Part shown: piece after piece, positions 56,421 through 64,000 of the stretch | How positions within the stretch are numbered: the stretch's first letter is position 1 | Layout of the letters: the number at the start of each line of letters is the position of its first letter | Assembly: GCA_963712435.1 (NCBI GenBank) | Contig: CAVQIB010000003.1 | Span: forward strand, 372,001 to 436,000 | Reading direction: 5' to 3' | From: Rhodoplanes sp963712435 | Lineage (GTDB): Bacteria; Pseudomonadota; Alphaproteobacteria; Rhizobiales; Xanthobacteraceae | Length of the DNA stretch: 64,000 bases | Program-made: the position numbers and the translations under genes | Notes under the pieces: model-generated | Database searches by the model: none | What the model was told of the DNA's origin: nothing | The model's input: the letters and a program-made list of their open reading frames with translations, nothing else

Positions 56421-57515
56421 ATGATTGCGGGACGACTGGCTCGCTACTTCGGTTGGCGCTTCTTGAGCGCGTTGCTCGCCATTTTCATCGGCGGCTTCTG
56501 CCTCGTGGCGCTGATCGACTATATCGAGCTGGTCCGCCGCAGCGGCGGCGATGCGAACACATCGGCCCTCATCAACGCCGCCATTTCGCTGAGCCGCATT
56601 CCACAGCTGATGGAAATCCTGATGCCGTTCGCGGTGCTGGTCGGCGCGATGATGTGCTATCTCAACCTGTCGCGCCGCCTTGAGCTCGTGATCGCCCGCG
56701 CAGCCGGCCTGTCGGCATGGCAGTTCATCACGCCGGCGCTGTTCGTGGCCTTCGTGTTCGGCGTGTTCGCGACCACGGTCTACAATCCGGTGGCCGCCTT
56801 CCTCAAGGAGCAGTCGAAGCGGCTCGAAGTGCGGTATATCGGCGGGTCGCAACAGACCAGCCTGCAAAGCACCGGAACCGGTTTCTGGGTCAGCCAGAAG
56901 AGCGTGTCCGGCCATGCGATCATCAGCGCGGTGACCAGCAGCGACCAGGGCGTCCGGCTCGGCGGCGTCACCGTGTTCCAATACGATCACGACAGTCATT
57001 TTCGCGAGCGCATCGAGGCGAAGACGGCGACCCTGAGCGGCGGATATTGGCGCCTGCTCGATGTGCGGCGCTATCCGCTCAACGAACCGCCGGTGATCGC
57101 GCCGGAATACCTGCTCGGCACCAATCTGACGATCGAACAGGTGCGCGAAAGCTTCGCCACGCCGGACACCGTGTCGTTCTGGGATCTGCCCTTCTTCATC
57201 GAAATGGCGGATCATGCCGGGCTCGGCGCGGCCGGCTACAAGCTCCAGTATCAGAAGCTTCTGTCGCGGCCCGCGCTGCTCGTCGCGATGGTGCTGGTGG
57301 CGGCCGCCTTCAGCCTGCGCTTCTTCCGCTTCGGCGGAATCCAGAACATGGTGCTGAGCGGCGTCGCGATAGGCTTCATGCTTTACGTGCTCTCGAAGAT
57401 CACCGACGACCTGAGCAAGGCGGAGCTCATGCATCCGATCGCGGCGGCGTGGCTGCCGGTCGTGATCGGAACGCTCACCGGCCTCGTTCCGCTGCTCTAT
57501 CAGGAGGACGGGTGA
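56421..57515 (+). CDS. lptG: LPS export ABC transporter permease LptG
   Basis: Inner-membrane subunit of the LptB2FG complex that extracts lipopolysaccharide. It is 364 residues: MIAGRLARYFGWRFLSALLA helix 1, RIPQLMEILMPFAVLVGAMM helix 2, ARAAGLSAWQFITPAL, then a periplasmic beta-jellyroll (GTGFWVSQKSVSGHAII) and C-terminal helices (LRFFRFGGIQNMVLSGVAIG). The start ATG is at 56421; the frame extends upstream to 56313. Its stop overlaps the lptD start (GTGA). The partner lptF is not upstream. Confidence 0.92.
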   Translation: MIAGRLARYFGWRFLSALLAIFIGGFCLVALIDYIELVRRSGGDANTSALINAAISLSRIPQLMEILMPFAVLVGAMMCYLNLSRRLELVIARAAGLSAWQFITPALFVAFVFGVFATTVYNPVAAFLKEQSKRLEVRYIGGSQQTSLQSTGTGFWVSQKSVSGHAIISAVTSSDQGVRLGGVTVFQYDHDSHFRERIEAKTATLSGGYWRLLDVRRYPLNEPPVIAPEYLLGTNLTIEQVRESFATPDTVSFWDLPFFIEMADHAGLGAAGYKLQYQKLLSRPALLVAMVLVAAAFSLRFFRFGGIQNMVLSGVAIGFMLYVLSKITDDLSKAELMHPIAAAWLPVVIGTLTGLVPLLYQEDG

Positions 57516-59994
57516 TCGTGACCGCGCTCGTCACCCTCCCCTGCGCTCGGCGACGGCGGTGGCGGCCCGCCGGCGTCGCCATGGTCTCCGTGCTGGCGGC
57601 GACGATGGCGCTCATCGACGCACGGCAGGCGCAAGTCGCAATCGCTCAACTTCCAGACCCAGCTCAGACCCACGGCCCCGCCGCAGGCGCCGGACTCCGG
57701 CGACCCGCAGATGCTCGTGCAGGCGACCGAGATCCAATACGACTATCCCAATGAACGGGTCGTGGCGGTCGGGAATGTGCAGATCTACTACAAGGGATCG
57801 ACGGTCCAGGCCGACAAGATCATCTACGACCAGCGCACCAAGCATCTCCAGGCCGAAGGCAATGTGCGGCTGACCGGCCCGGACGGCGTGATCACTTACG
57901 GCGACCTGATCGATCTGAGCGACGACCTGCGCAACGGCTTCATCGATTCGCTGCGGCTCGAGACCGCCGACCAGACGCGCTTTGCCGCCGCCCGCGGGAC
58001 CCGGACCGAAGGCAACTACACCGTCCTCGAAAGCGGAGTCTACACCGCCTGCGAGCCGTGCCGGACGGATCCGCGCAAGCCGCCGCTGTGGCAGGTCAAG
58101 GCCGCCCGCATCATCCACAACCAGACGGAGAAGATGATCTATTTCGAGGACGCGCGCATCGAGTTTTTCGGCGTGCCCCTCGCCTACTCGCCCTATCTCG
58201 CGGCGCCCGATCCCACCGTAAAGCGGAAGTCGGGTTTCCTGATGCCGCTGATCACCACGAATTCCATCTACGGCTTCGGCGTCGAGACGCCCTATTATCT
58301 TGCGCTCGCGCCGAGCTATGACATGACCTTCTCGCCGCGCATTATGTCGAAGCAAGGCCCTCTGCTGCAGACGGAATTCCGGCAGCGGCTGGAGGACGGC
58401 TCCTACACCATCCGCGGCGCCGGTCTCTACCAGACCGACAAGGACGAGTTCGCCAACACCGACGGCTTCAAGACCTTCCGCGGCAGCGTCGAGACGACCG
58501 GGCGGTTCAATCTCTCGCCGCGCTGGGCCTGGGGTTGGGACGGCGTGCTCGTGTCCGATCCGACCTTCTTCGCCGATTACCGCATCCGGACGCTGCAATC
58601 GCGCTCGACCGAACTGGTCAATTTCTTCGGGCAGACCGAGGGCGTGTCGCAGCTCTTCCTCGCCGGACGGGGCGACCGCAGCTATTTCGACGTGCGCGCG
58701 ATCCACTACACCGGGTTCACCTCGACCGACCAGCAGGCGGTTCTCCCGAACATCCACCCGGTCCTCGATTACGAATACACCTTCAACCAGCCGGTGCTCG
58801 GCGGCGAGCTGGGCTACAGCGTGAATCTGACGAGCCTGTCGCGCGAAAAGGCGAGCTTCGACCCGATCAGCCAGACTCGCCGTGACCAACGGGCTGTGCA
58901 GCACGGCGACCGCCGACACTGCGGTCAAGACAAACGCGAATTGTCTTCTGCGCGGCGTTCCCGGCGTCTATTCCCGCCTGTCTGCGGAGAGCCACTGGCG
59001 GACCAAATACATCGATTCATTCGGCCAGGTGTTCACGCCGTTCCTTTCGGTGCGCGGCGACGCCGCACAACTCGCGGTGAACTCCGATCCGGGCGTCTCG
59101 AACTTCATCGACACCGGCGACAACGGCGTCACCCGCTACATGGCGACCGCCGGCATCGATTACCGCTATCCCTTCATCTCCGTCCATAGCTGGGGCACGC
59201 AGACGATCGAGCCGATCGTGCAGGTCGTCGCCCGGCCGAGCGAGACGAATATCGGCCGGCTCCCCAACGAGGATGCGCAGAGCCTCGTGTTCGACGACAG
59301 CAATCTCTTCAAGGTCGACAAGTTCTCCGGCTGGGACCGCGCCGAGGGCGGCGGGCGCGCCAATACGGGCATTCAATACACCGCGCAGATCAATGGCGGC
59401 GGCTCGATCAATATGCTGTTCGGACAGTCCTATCACCTGTTCGGCATCAACTCCTTCGCGGTCGGCGACACGACCAATACCGGGCTCGGCAGCGGCCTCG
59501 ACAAGGATGTCTCGGACTATGTCGCGCGCTTCGCCTATGCGCCGAACCGGATCTTCACCATGATTTCGCGCTATCGCTTCGACGAGCAGACCTTCTCGTT
59601 GGAGCGCTTCGAAGTCGAGGGGCGCGCCGCCGTCGATCGCTGGAACGTGTCGCTGATGTACGGCAACTACGCGCCGCAACCCGAGCTCGGCTTCCTCGAG
59701 CGGCGCGAAGGGCTCTTGACGCAAGGGTCGGTCAAGCTCGACGCGAACTGGGTGTTCACCGGCGCCGCCCGTTACGACATCGCCCACAACAATCTGAGCC
59801 AGACGCAGGCCGGCATCGGCTATATCGACGATTGCTTCCTGCTGGGCCTGAACTACATCACCGACTACACCTACAGCACCAGCCTGCCGCAATCGAACCA
59901 TACCGTCATGCTGCAGCTCGGCTTGCGCACGCTCGGAACCACGTCGTCGTCGGGACTTGGGTCGAGCAGCACTCCGCTCGCGACCACTCAATAA
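57512..59994 (+). CDS. lptD: LPS-assembly outer-membrane protein LptD (two frameshifts)
   Basis: This outer-membrane beta-barrel inserts LPS into the outer leaflet with LptE. It starts at a GTG overlapping the lptG stop, with signal peptide region VAMVSVLAATMALIDARQAQ. The N-terminal OstA jellyroll contains MLVQATEIQYDYPNERVVAVGN and IIYDQRTKHLQAEGNVRLTG. Then comes CEPCRTDPRKPPLWQVKAAR, with the conserved Cys pair, and a long barrel ending HTVMLQLGLRTLG. Breaks near 57650 and 58880. About 826 codons. Since LptD is essential in most Gram-negatives, these breaks must be sequence errors. Confidence 0.92.
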
Positions 59995-60222
59995 TTTCGC
60001 CCATTTCTGCGGCTAGCGAACTATCAGCCGGCTGGGACGCCCGCCAGCGGGCAGGATGGAAGCGTAAACGCAGCAGGGACCGCAGCCTTGGGTGGCGGTC
60101 TGCTCCGTTTGCGCCCAGAACCATCTCCGGTTGCGAGCTTGACGGCAAGCTCTGCTTCCGGCGAAGCTCGCGGCCGAGGGCGGTCGTCCGGTCCAATCGA
60201 AAGCGTGCGGCCGGCGTCACCG

Positions 60223-61218
60223 ATGAAACGCTTCGAGGTCCATCGTCGCGACATGAACAAGCACGGATACTGCTTCCGCTTGGCTTCAGCGCTGTGCTGC
60301 CTTGGCGCAGTTCTCGCTGTTGGCATGCTAACGGATGCGTCTCGGCCGGCGGCGGCGCAAGCCGTCGTCCTGATGGTGAACGGCGATCCGATCACGTCCT
60401 ACGACATCGACCAGCGCGCCAAGTTCACCCAGCTGGTCAGCCACAAGGCGCCGGCGCGCCAGGACGTGGTCGAGGAGCTGATCAACGAGAAGATCAAGGT
60501 GCAGGCGGGACGCCGCTACAAGCTTGAAATCAGCGACAGCGACGTCGATTCATCCTACGCCGAAATGGGCAAGCGGATGAACCTCTCCGCCCAGCAACTC
60601 AGCCAGACGCTCGAGAAGGCCGGAGTCGATCCCGGCACCCTCAAGGCCCGCATCCGCGCCGACATGGTCTGGCAGCAGATCGTGCGCGGGAAATTCCAGT
60701 CGAGCTTCCAGTTCCGCGACAAGGACGTGCTGGCGGCCTTCGAGACCCGCAAGAAAGACGACAAGGACAAGGACACGACCGACAAGATCGTGGCGCAGGA
60801 ATACGTGCTGCGGCCGATCCTGTTCATCGTGCCGAAAGGCGCGCCGCAATCGAGGATCGACGCCCGCCGGAGCGAGGCCGAGGCGCTGCGCGGCCGGTTC
60901 CAGGACTGCGATACCGGCCTGCCCTTCGCGCGCGCCCTCAAGGACGTCGCCGTGCGCGAGCAGATCACCCGCAGTTCCGCCGAACTCGCCCCGGCGCTGC
61001 GCGAAATCCTCGACCGGACAGGGGTCGGCCGCTTGACCAATCCGGAAACGACCCCAAATGGCGTCGAGCTGTTCGCGATCTGCGGCAAGCGGGAGACCAA
61101 GGCCGACGCGCCCGCGCTGCGGCAGGTTCGCCAGGAGCTGATCAACGAACAGTTTGAAGTCAAGTCGAAACGCTTTCTCAGCGAGTTGCGCCGCCAGGCA
61201 CTGATCGAAAAGAAATGA
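60223..61218 (+). CDS. surA: SurA-like periplasmic chaperone / peptidyl-prolyl isomerase
   Basis: 331 residues from the ATG at 60223; a second ATG at 60253 is also plausible. A signal peptide (LASALCCLGAVLAVGML, cleaved after AAAQ) precedes a SurA N-domain: VVLMVNGDPITSYDIDQRAK, ELINEKIKVQAGRRYKLEIS and MNLSAQQLSQTLEKAGVDPG. The C-terminal part (LRPILFIVPKG, LPFARALKD) is a weak parvulin-like region. The protein is shorter than E. coli SurA (about 430), as usual in Alphaproteobacteria. It assists outer-membrane proteins such as LptD, encoded just upstream, and overlaps pdxA. Confidence 0.87.
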   Translation: MKRFEVHRRDMNKHGYCFRLASALCCLGAVLAVGMLTDASRPAAAQAVVLMVNGDPITSYDIDQRAKFTQLVSHKAPARQDVVEELINEKIKVQAGRRYKLEISDSDVDSSYAEMGKRMNLSAQQLSQTLEKAGVDPGTLKARIRADMVWQQIVRGKFQSSFQFRDKDVLAAFETRKKDDKDKDTTDKIVAQEYVLRPILFIVPKGAPQSRIDARRSEAEALRGRFQDCDTGLPFARALKDVAVREQITRSSAELAPALREILDRTGVGRLTNPETTPNGVELFAICGKRETKADAPALRQVRQELINEQFEVKSKRFLSELRRQALIEKK

Positions 61219-62237
61219 CACGGCCGCTTGCGCTCACGGTGGGAGAGCCCGCGGGAATTGGGCCCGACATTACCGTGGCGGCGTGGATGCGCCGGGCGGA
61301 GCTCGACCTTCCGCCATTCTTCCTCCTCGCCGACCCCGCCTTCATCGCCCGCCGCGCACACGCGCTGGGGCTCGACGCGCCCGTCGCCGTCGTCAGCCCC
61401 GGACAGGCGGCCCAGGCGTTCGCGACCTCCCTCCCGGTGGTCGATCTCGGGCTTGCCATCACCGCGCCGCCCGGCGCGCCGGACGCCTCCAGCGCGCCGG
61501 CCGCCATCGCCGCGATCGACCGCGCCGTGCAGCTGGCGCTGGCGGGAGAGGCGTCGGCCCTCGTCACCAATCCCGTCGCCAAGAGCGTGCTCTATCGGTC
61601 CGGCTTCGATGAGCCCGGACATACGGAATATCTCGCCGCACTCGTCGCGCGCGAGACCGGGCGCGCCGTCATGCCGGTGATGATGATCTGGTCGCCCGAG
61701 CTCGCCGTGGTTCCGGTGACGATCCATGTGCCGCTCGCGACCGTGCCGGGGCGGATCACCCGCAGTCTCATCATCGCGACCGGACGCATCGTCGCCCGCG
61801 ATCTCGCCCGGCGCTTCGGCATTGCGCGCCCGCGGCTCGTGGTCGCCGGGCTCAACCCGCATGCCGGGGAAAACGGGGCGATCGGCGCCGAGGAGCGGGA
61901 CATCATCGCGCCCGCCGTGGCCGCGCTTGCCGCCGAGGGCGTGGCGGTGCGCGGGCCGCTCGCCGCCGACACCCTGTTCCACGCGGCGGCGCGCGCGACT
62001 TACGACGCCGCGCTTTGCATGTACCACGACCAGGCGCTGATCCCGGCCAAGACGCTCGCCTTTTCGCATGCGGTGAACGTGACGCTGGGACTTCCCGTCG
62101 TCCGCACCTCGCCCGACCACGGCACCGCGTTCGACCTTGCGGGAACCGGGCGCGCCGATCCGTCGAGCCTCGTCGCCGCGCTCAAGCTCGCCGCGCGCCT
62201 CGCCGCCGAGCAGCCGGCCGCGGCGGCGGCGGAATGA
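61215..62237 (+). CDS. pdxA: 4-hydroxythreonine-4-phosphate dehydrogenase
   Basis: PdxA oxidises 4-phosphohydroxythreonine in vitamin B6 synthesis. It is intact at 340 residues: LALTVGEPAGIGPDI at the start, LVTNPVAKSVLY, GHTEYLA, AGLNPHAGENGAIG with a metal His, and CMYHDQALIPAKTLAF with the second His. It ends FDLAGTGRADPSSLVAALK. The ATG overlaps the surA stop (ATGA). Confidence 0.95.
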   Translation: MTRPLALTVGEPAGIGPDITVAAWMRRAELDLPPFFLLADPAFIARRAHALGLDAPVAVVSPGQAAQAFATSLPVVDLGLAITAPPGAPDASSAPAAIAAIDRAVQLALAGEASALVTNPVAKSVLYRSGFDEPGHTEYLAALVARETGRAVMPVMMIWSPELAVVPVTIHVPLATVPGRITRSLIIATGRIVARDLARRFGIARPRLVVAGLNPHAGENGAIGAEERDIIAPAVAALAAEGVAVRGPLAADTLFHAAARATYDAALCMYHDQALIPAKTLAFSHAVNVTLGLPVVRTSPDHGTAFDLAGTGRADPSSLVAALKLAARLAAEQPAAAAAE

Positions 62238-62274
62238 AGCACGTTGCAGGGACCGGCGCGGCGCGCCGGGCGGC

Positions 62275-63151
62275 ATGACTGCGATCGACGACCTCCCGCC
62301 GCTGCGCGAGGTGATCCGCCGCCACGGACTCGCCGCGCGAAAATCGCTCGGCCAGAATTTCCTCCTCGACCTCAATCTCACCGCCCGCATCGCCCGCGCC
62401 GCGGGGCCGCTCGCCGGCGTGACGGTGGTCGAGATCGGTCCGGGCCCGGGCGGGCTCACCCGCGCGCTGCTGGCGGAAGGCGCCGGGCGGGTGATTGCGG
62501 TCGAGCGCGACCGAACGCGCCATCGCCGCGCTCGAAGAGATCGCCGAACATTATCCCGGACGCCTCACCGTCATCGAAGGCGACGCGCTCGCGCTCGATC
62601 TCGCCGCGCTGGTCGAAACCGCGCGGCCGGCGCGCATCGTCGCCAACCTGCCCTACAATATCGCGACCGCGCTGCTCGTCGGCTGGCTCTCGGCCGAGCC
62701 CTGGCCGCCCTGGTTCGACGCGCTCGTCCTGATGTTCCAGCGCGAGGTCGCCGAGCGCCTCGTCGCCGGCCCCGGCACGAAGAGCTACGGGCGCCTCGCG
62801 GTGCTGGCGCAATGGCGCACCGAGCCGCGCATCCTGTTCGATATCTCGCCGCAGGCTTTCGTGCCGCCGCCCAAAGTGACCTCGTCGCTCGTCAGGCTCA
62901 CGCCGCGGCCGGCGCCGGCCGCCTGCGAGCGCGCCATGCTCGAAAAGGTGACGGCAGCCGCCTTCGGCCAGCGCCGCAAAATGCTGCGCCAGAGCCTGCG
63001 AGCGCTCGGCGGCGATCCGCTCGCGCTGCTTGCCGCCGCGGGTCTCGATCCGACCGCGCGCGCCGAGGACATTCCGGTGGAGGGCTTTGTCGCGCTCGCC
63101 AATGCCTGGGGCAGAGCATTCTCCGGCAAAGCGGAAACCCGATCGCCGTAG
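62275..63151 (+). CDS. rsmA: 16S rRNA adenine dimethyltransferase RsmA/KsgA (one frameshift)
   Basis: It dimethylates two adenines near the 3' end of 16S rRNA. N-terminus: REVIRRHGLAARKSLGQNFL. SAM motif VVEIGPGPGGLTRALL, then VIAVERD. The catalytic motif is IVANLPYNIATALL, followed by MFQREVAERLVA and AFVPPPKVTSSLVRL. A single extra C near 62512, in a CC pair before GAACGCGCC, splits the frame. Removing it gives ERDERAIAALEEIAE. About 292 residues. The start ATG at 62275 is 38 bp after pdxA. Confidence 0.94.
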
Positions 63152-63152
63152 A

Positions 63153-63324
63153 CTAGAGCGTGATGATTTCGCCTTGGATCGATCATCCCACCCTCAGTGG
63201 TCATGCCCCGCGTAGGCGGGGCATCCAGTAATCACCGAAAAGCATTTGTGTTTACTGGATCGCCCGCTTGCGCGGGCGATGACGCCGGGAGTTGGTCGAT
63301 TCTAACCAATTCATCACGCTCTAG
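63153..63324. repeat. Palindromic repeat element with 14-bp terminal inverted repeats between rsmA and gmk
   Basis: The ends are perfect inverted repeats: CTAGAGCGTGATGA (63153-63166) and TCATCACGCTCTAG (63311-63324). Inside are a hairpin GCCCCGC-GTAG-GCGGGGC, inverted ATCCAGTAA / TTACTGGAT, and a second hairpin CGCCCGC-TTGC-GCGGGCG. It spans 172 bp and fills the gap between the convergent stops. Its right end includes the gmk stop codon. Non-coding; MITE- or REP-like, and possibly a bidirectional terminator. A degenerate relative is at 5690-5875. Confidence 0.8.
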
Positions 63325-64000
63325 GCGATCAAGGCGTGAGCTGCTTCAGATCGGCAAAGCAGTTTGGCGATGCGCGTTTCCAGATCGGATCGAAGGATGC
63401 GCTTGAGACGTTCGGCGGTGAGGATGGCGCGCAGCTGCGTGAAGCTCTCGTCGAGATCGCAATTGATCAGCACGTAATCATATTCGGTCCAGTGCGGAAT
63501 CTCCTCGGCCGCGTTGCGCAGCCGCCGGGCGATGATCTCGCCCGAGTCTTCCGCCCGCCGCTCGAGCCGCGTCTTCAGTTCCGTCGCGGAGGGCGGCAGC
63601 ACGAACACGCTCACCACGTCGCTGCGCATCTTCTGGAGGATCTGCTGCGTTCCCTGCCAATCGATGTCGAACAGCACGTCGCGGCCCGCCGCGAGGGCCT
63701 GCTCCACCGGCTCGCGCGGGGTGCCGTAGCAGTTGCCGTGCACCTCCGCCCATTCCAGGAGTTCGTCGGCCGCGCGCATCACCTCGAACTGGCGCATCGA
63801 GATGAAGCGGTAATGCACGCCGTCGATCTCGCTCGGGCGGCGCGACCGCGTCGTCACCGAGACCGACAGGCTGACATTCGCCTCCTTCTCGATCAGCGTG
63901 CGGGTGAGCGTCGTCTTGCCGGCGCCCGAGGGCGAGGACACGACGAACAGGATCCCGCGCCGGGCGACCGCCTCGTCCTTCGCGCCGGCGCGCTGGACCG
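63321..64000 (-). CDS. gmk: Guanylate kinase, N-terminus beyond window edge
   Basis: It converts GMP to GDP. The P-loop VSSPSGAGKTTLTRTL begins near 63947. Upstream codons read ARRGILFV in the same frame, so the true start lies past 64000. Further features: VSVTTRSRRPSEIDGVHYRF with GMP-binding Arg residues, ELLEWAEVHGNCYGTPRE, VLFDIDWQGTQQI and ELKTRLERRAEDSGE. The stop falls within the right end of the palindromic repeat shared with rsmA. Intact in the part visible. Confidence 0.94.
   Translation of the reverse strand, partial: VQRAGAKDEAVARRGILFVVSSPSGAGKTTLTRTLIEKEANVSLSVSVTTRSRRPSEIDGVHYRFISMRQFEVMRAADELLEWAEVHGNCYGTPREPVEQALAAGRDVLFDIDWQGTQQILQKMRSDVVSVFVLPPSATELKTRLERRAEDSGEIIARRLRNAAEEIPHWTEYDYVLINCDLDESFTQLRAILTAERLKRILRSDLETRIAKLLCRSEAAHALIA

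Noticed and set aside
56043..57434. Minus-strand open frame opposite lptG as a gene replacing lptF
   Set aside because: It is a shadow of lptG with a His/Glu/Arg-rich composition and no membrane helices.
1..64000. tRNA, rRNA, insertion sequences or prophage genes
   Set aside because: Reading both strands I found no tRNA T-arm with a matching fold, no rRNA segments, and no transposase or integrase. A tRNA scan could still find one I missed.

Overview
The window is high-GC, densely coded DNA of the kind found in Alphaproteobacteria, order Hyphomicrobiales (Rhizobiales), most likely near Bradyrhizobiaceae/Xanthobacteraceae. The grounds are gene content (a giant growth-pole-ring-like protein, PlcP and PmtA lipid enzymes, an alphaproteobacterial TPP riboswitch operon, the pepA // lptG-lptD-surA-pdxA-rsmA block) and intergenic palindromes typical of that group. 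I found no rRNA, tRNA, CRISPR array, phage or insertion sequence. Many conserved genes are split by single-base frameshifts, at least one of them an extra base in a homopolymer. This looks like an uncorrected draft assembly rather than gene decay. I therefore give frameshift-corrected gene spans.

Layout. 0-5.7 kb: 3' part of a giant hendecad-repeat protein resembling GPR/RgsE. 5.9-8.7 kb (-): mlaE-mlaF-mlaD lipid transporter. 8.9-12.8 kb: dipeptide epimerase, exported unknown, MFS transporter, threonine/serine dehydratase. 12.8-15.7 kb: membrane-lipid cluster, with plcP-pmtA divergent from a GT21 lipid glycosyltransferase that has a Pho-box-like promoter. 15.7-18.5 kb (-): TPP riboswitch, thiM, thiD and a TRAP binding protein. 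18.6-22.8 kb: stand-alone RAM-domain protein, two cytochromes c and a form-II CoxL-like molybdenum hydroxylase subunit. 23-27.4 kb (-): RND efflux pump and its adaptor. 27.5-34 kb: HtrA-like protease, murJ, a gnnA/gnnB-like pair, and an M20 hydrolase with altered metal ligands. 34.3-36.6 kb: modBC and a small Tyr/Gly-rich exported protein.

36.7-50.4 kb is one catabolic locus. It holds a MarR regulator, a branched-chain-type ABC importer (livH, a livM-livG fusion, livF, and a separate binding protein), an acyl-CoA dehydrogenase, a hydratase/3-hydroxyacyl-CoA dehydrogenase, a thiolase and a feruloyl-CoA-synthase-like ligase. Near-identical AT-rich operator-like sites sit in both divergent promoter regions. 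Together these suggest uptake and CoA-dependent beta-oxidation of a phenylpropanoid or similar aryl/acyl acid under one repressor.

50.6-55.9 kb: VOC protein, S10-like carboxypeptidase, small exported protein, holC and pepA. 56.4-64 kb: lptG-lptD-surA-pdxA-rsmA, convergent with gmk, with a palindromic repeat bounded by 14-bp inverted ends between rsmA and gmk. lptF, normally upstream of lptG, is absent here.
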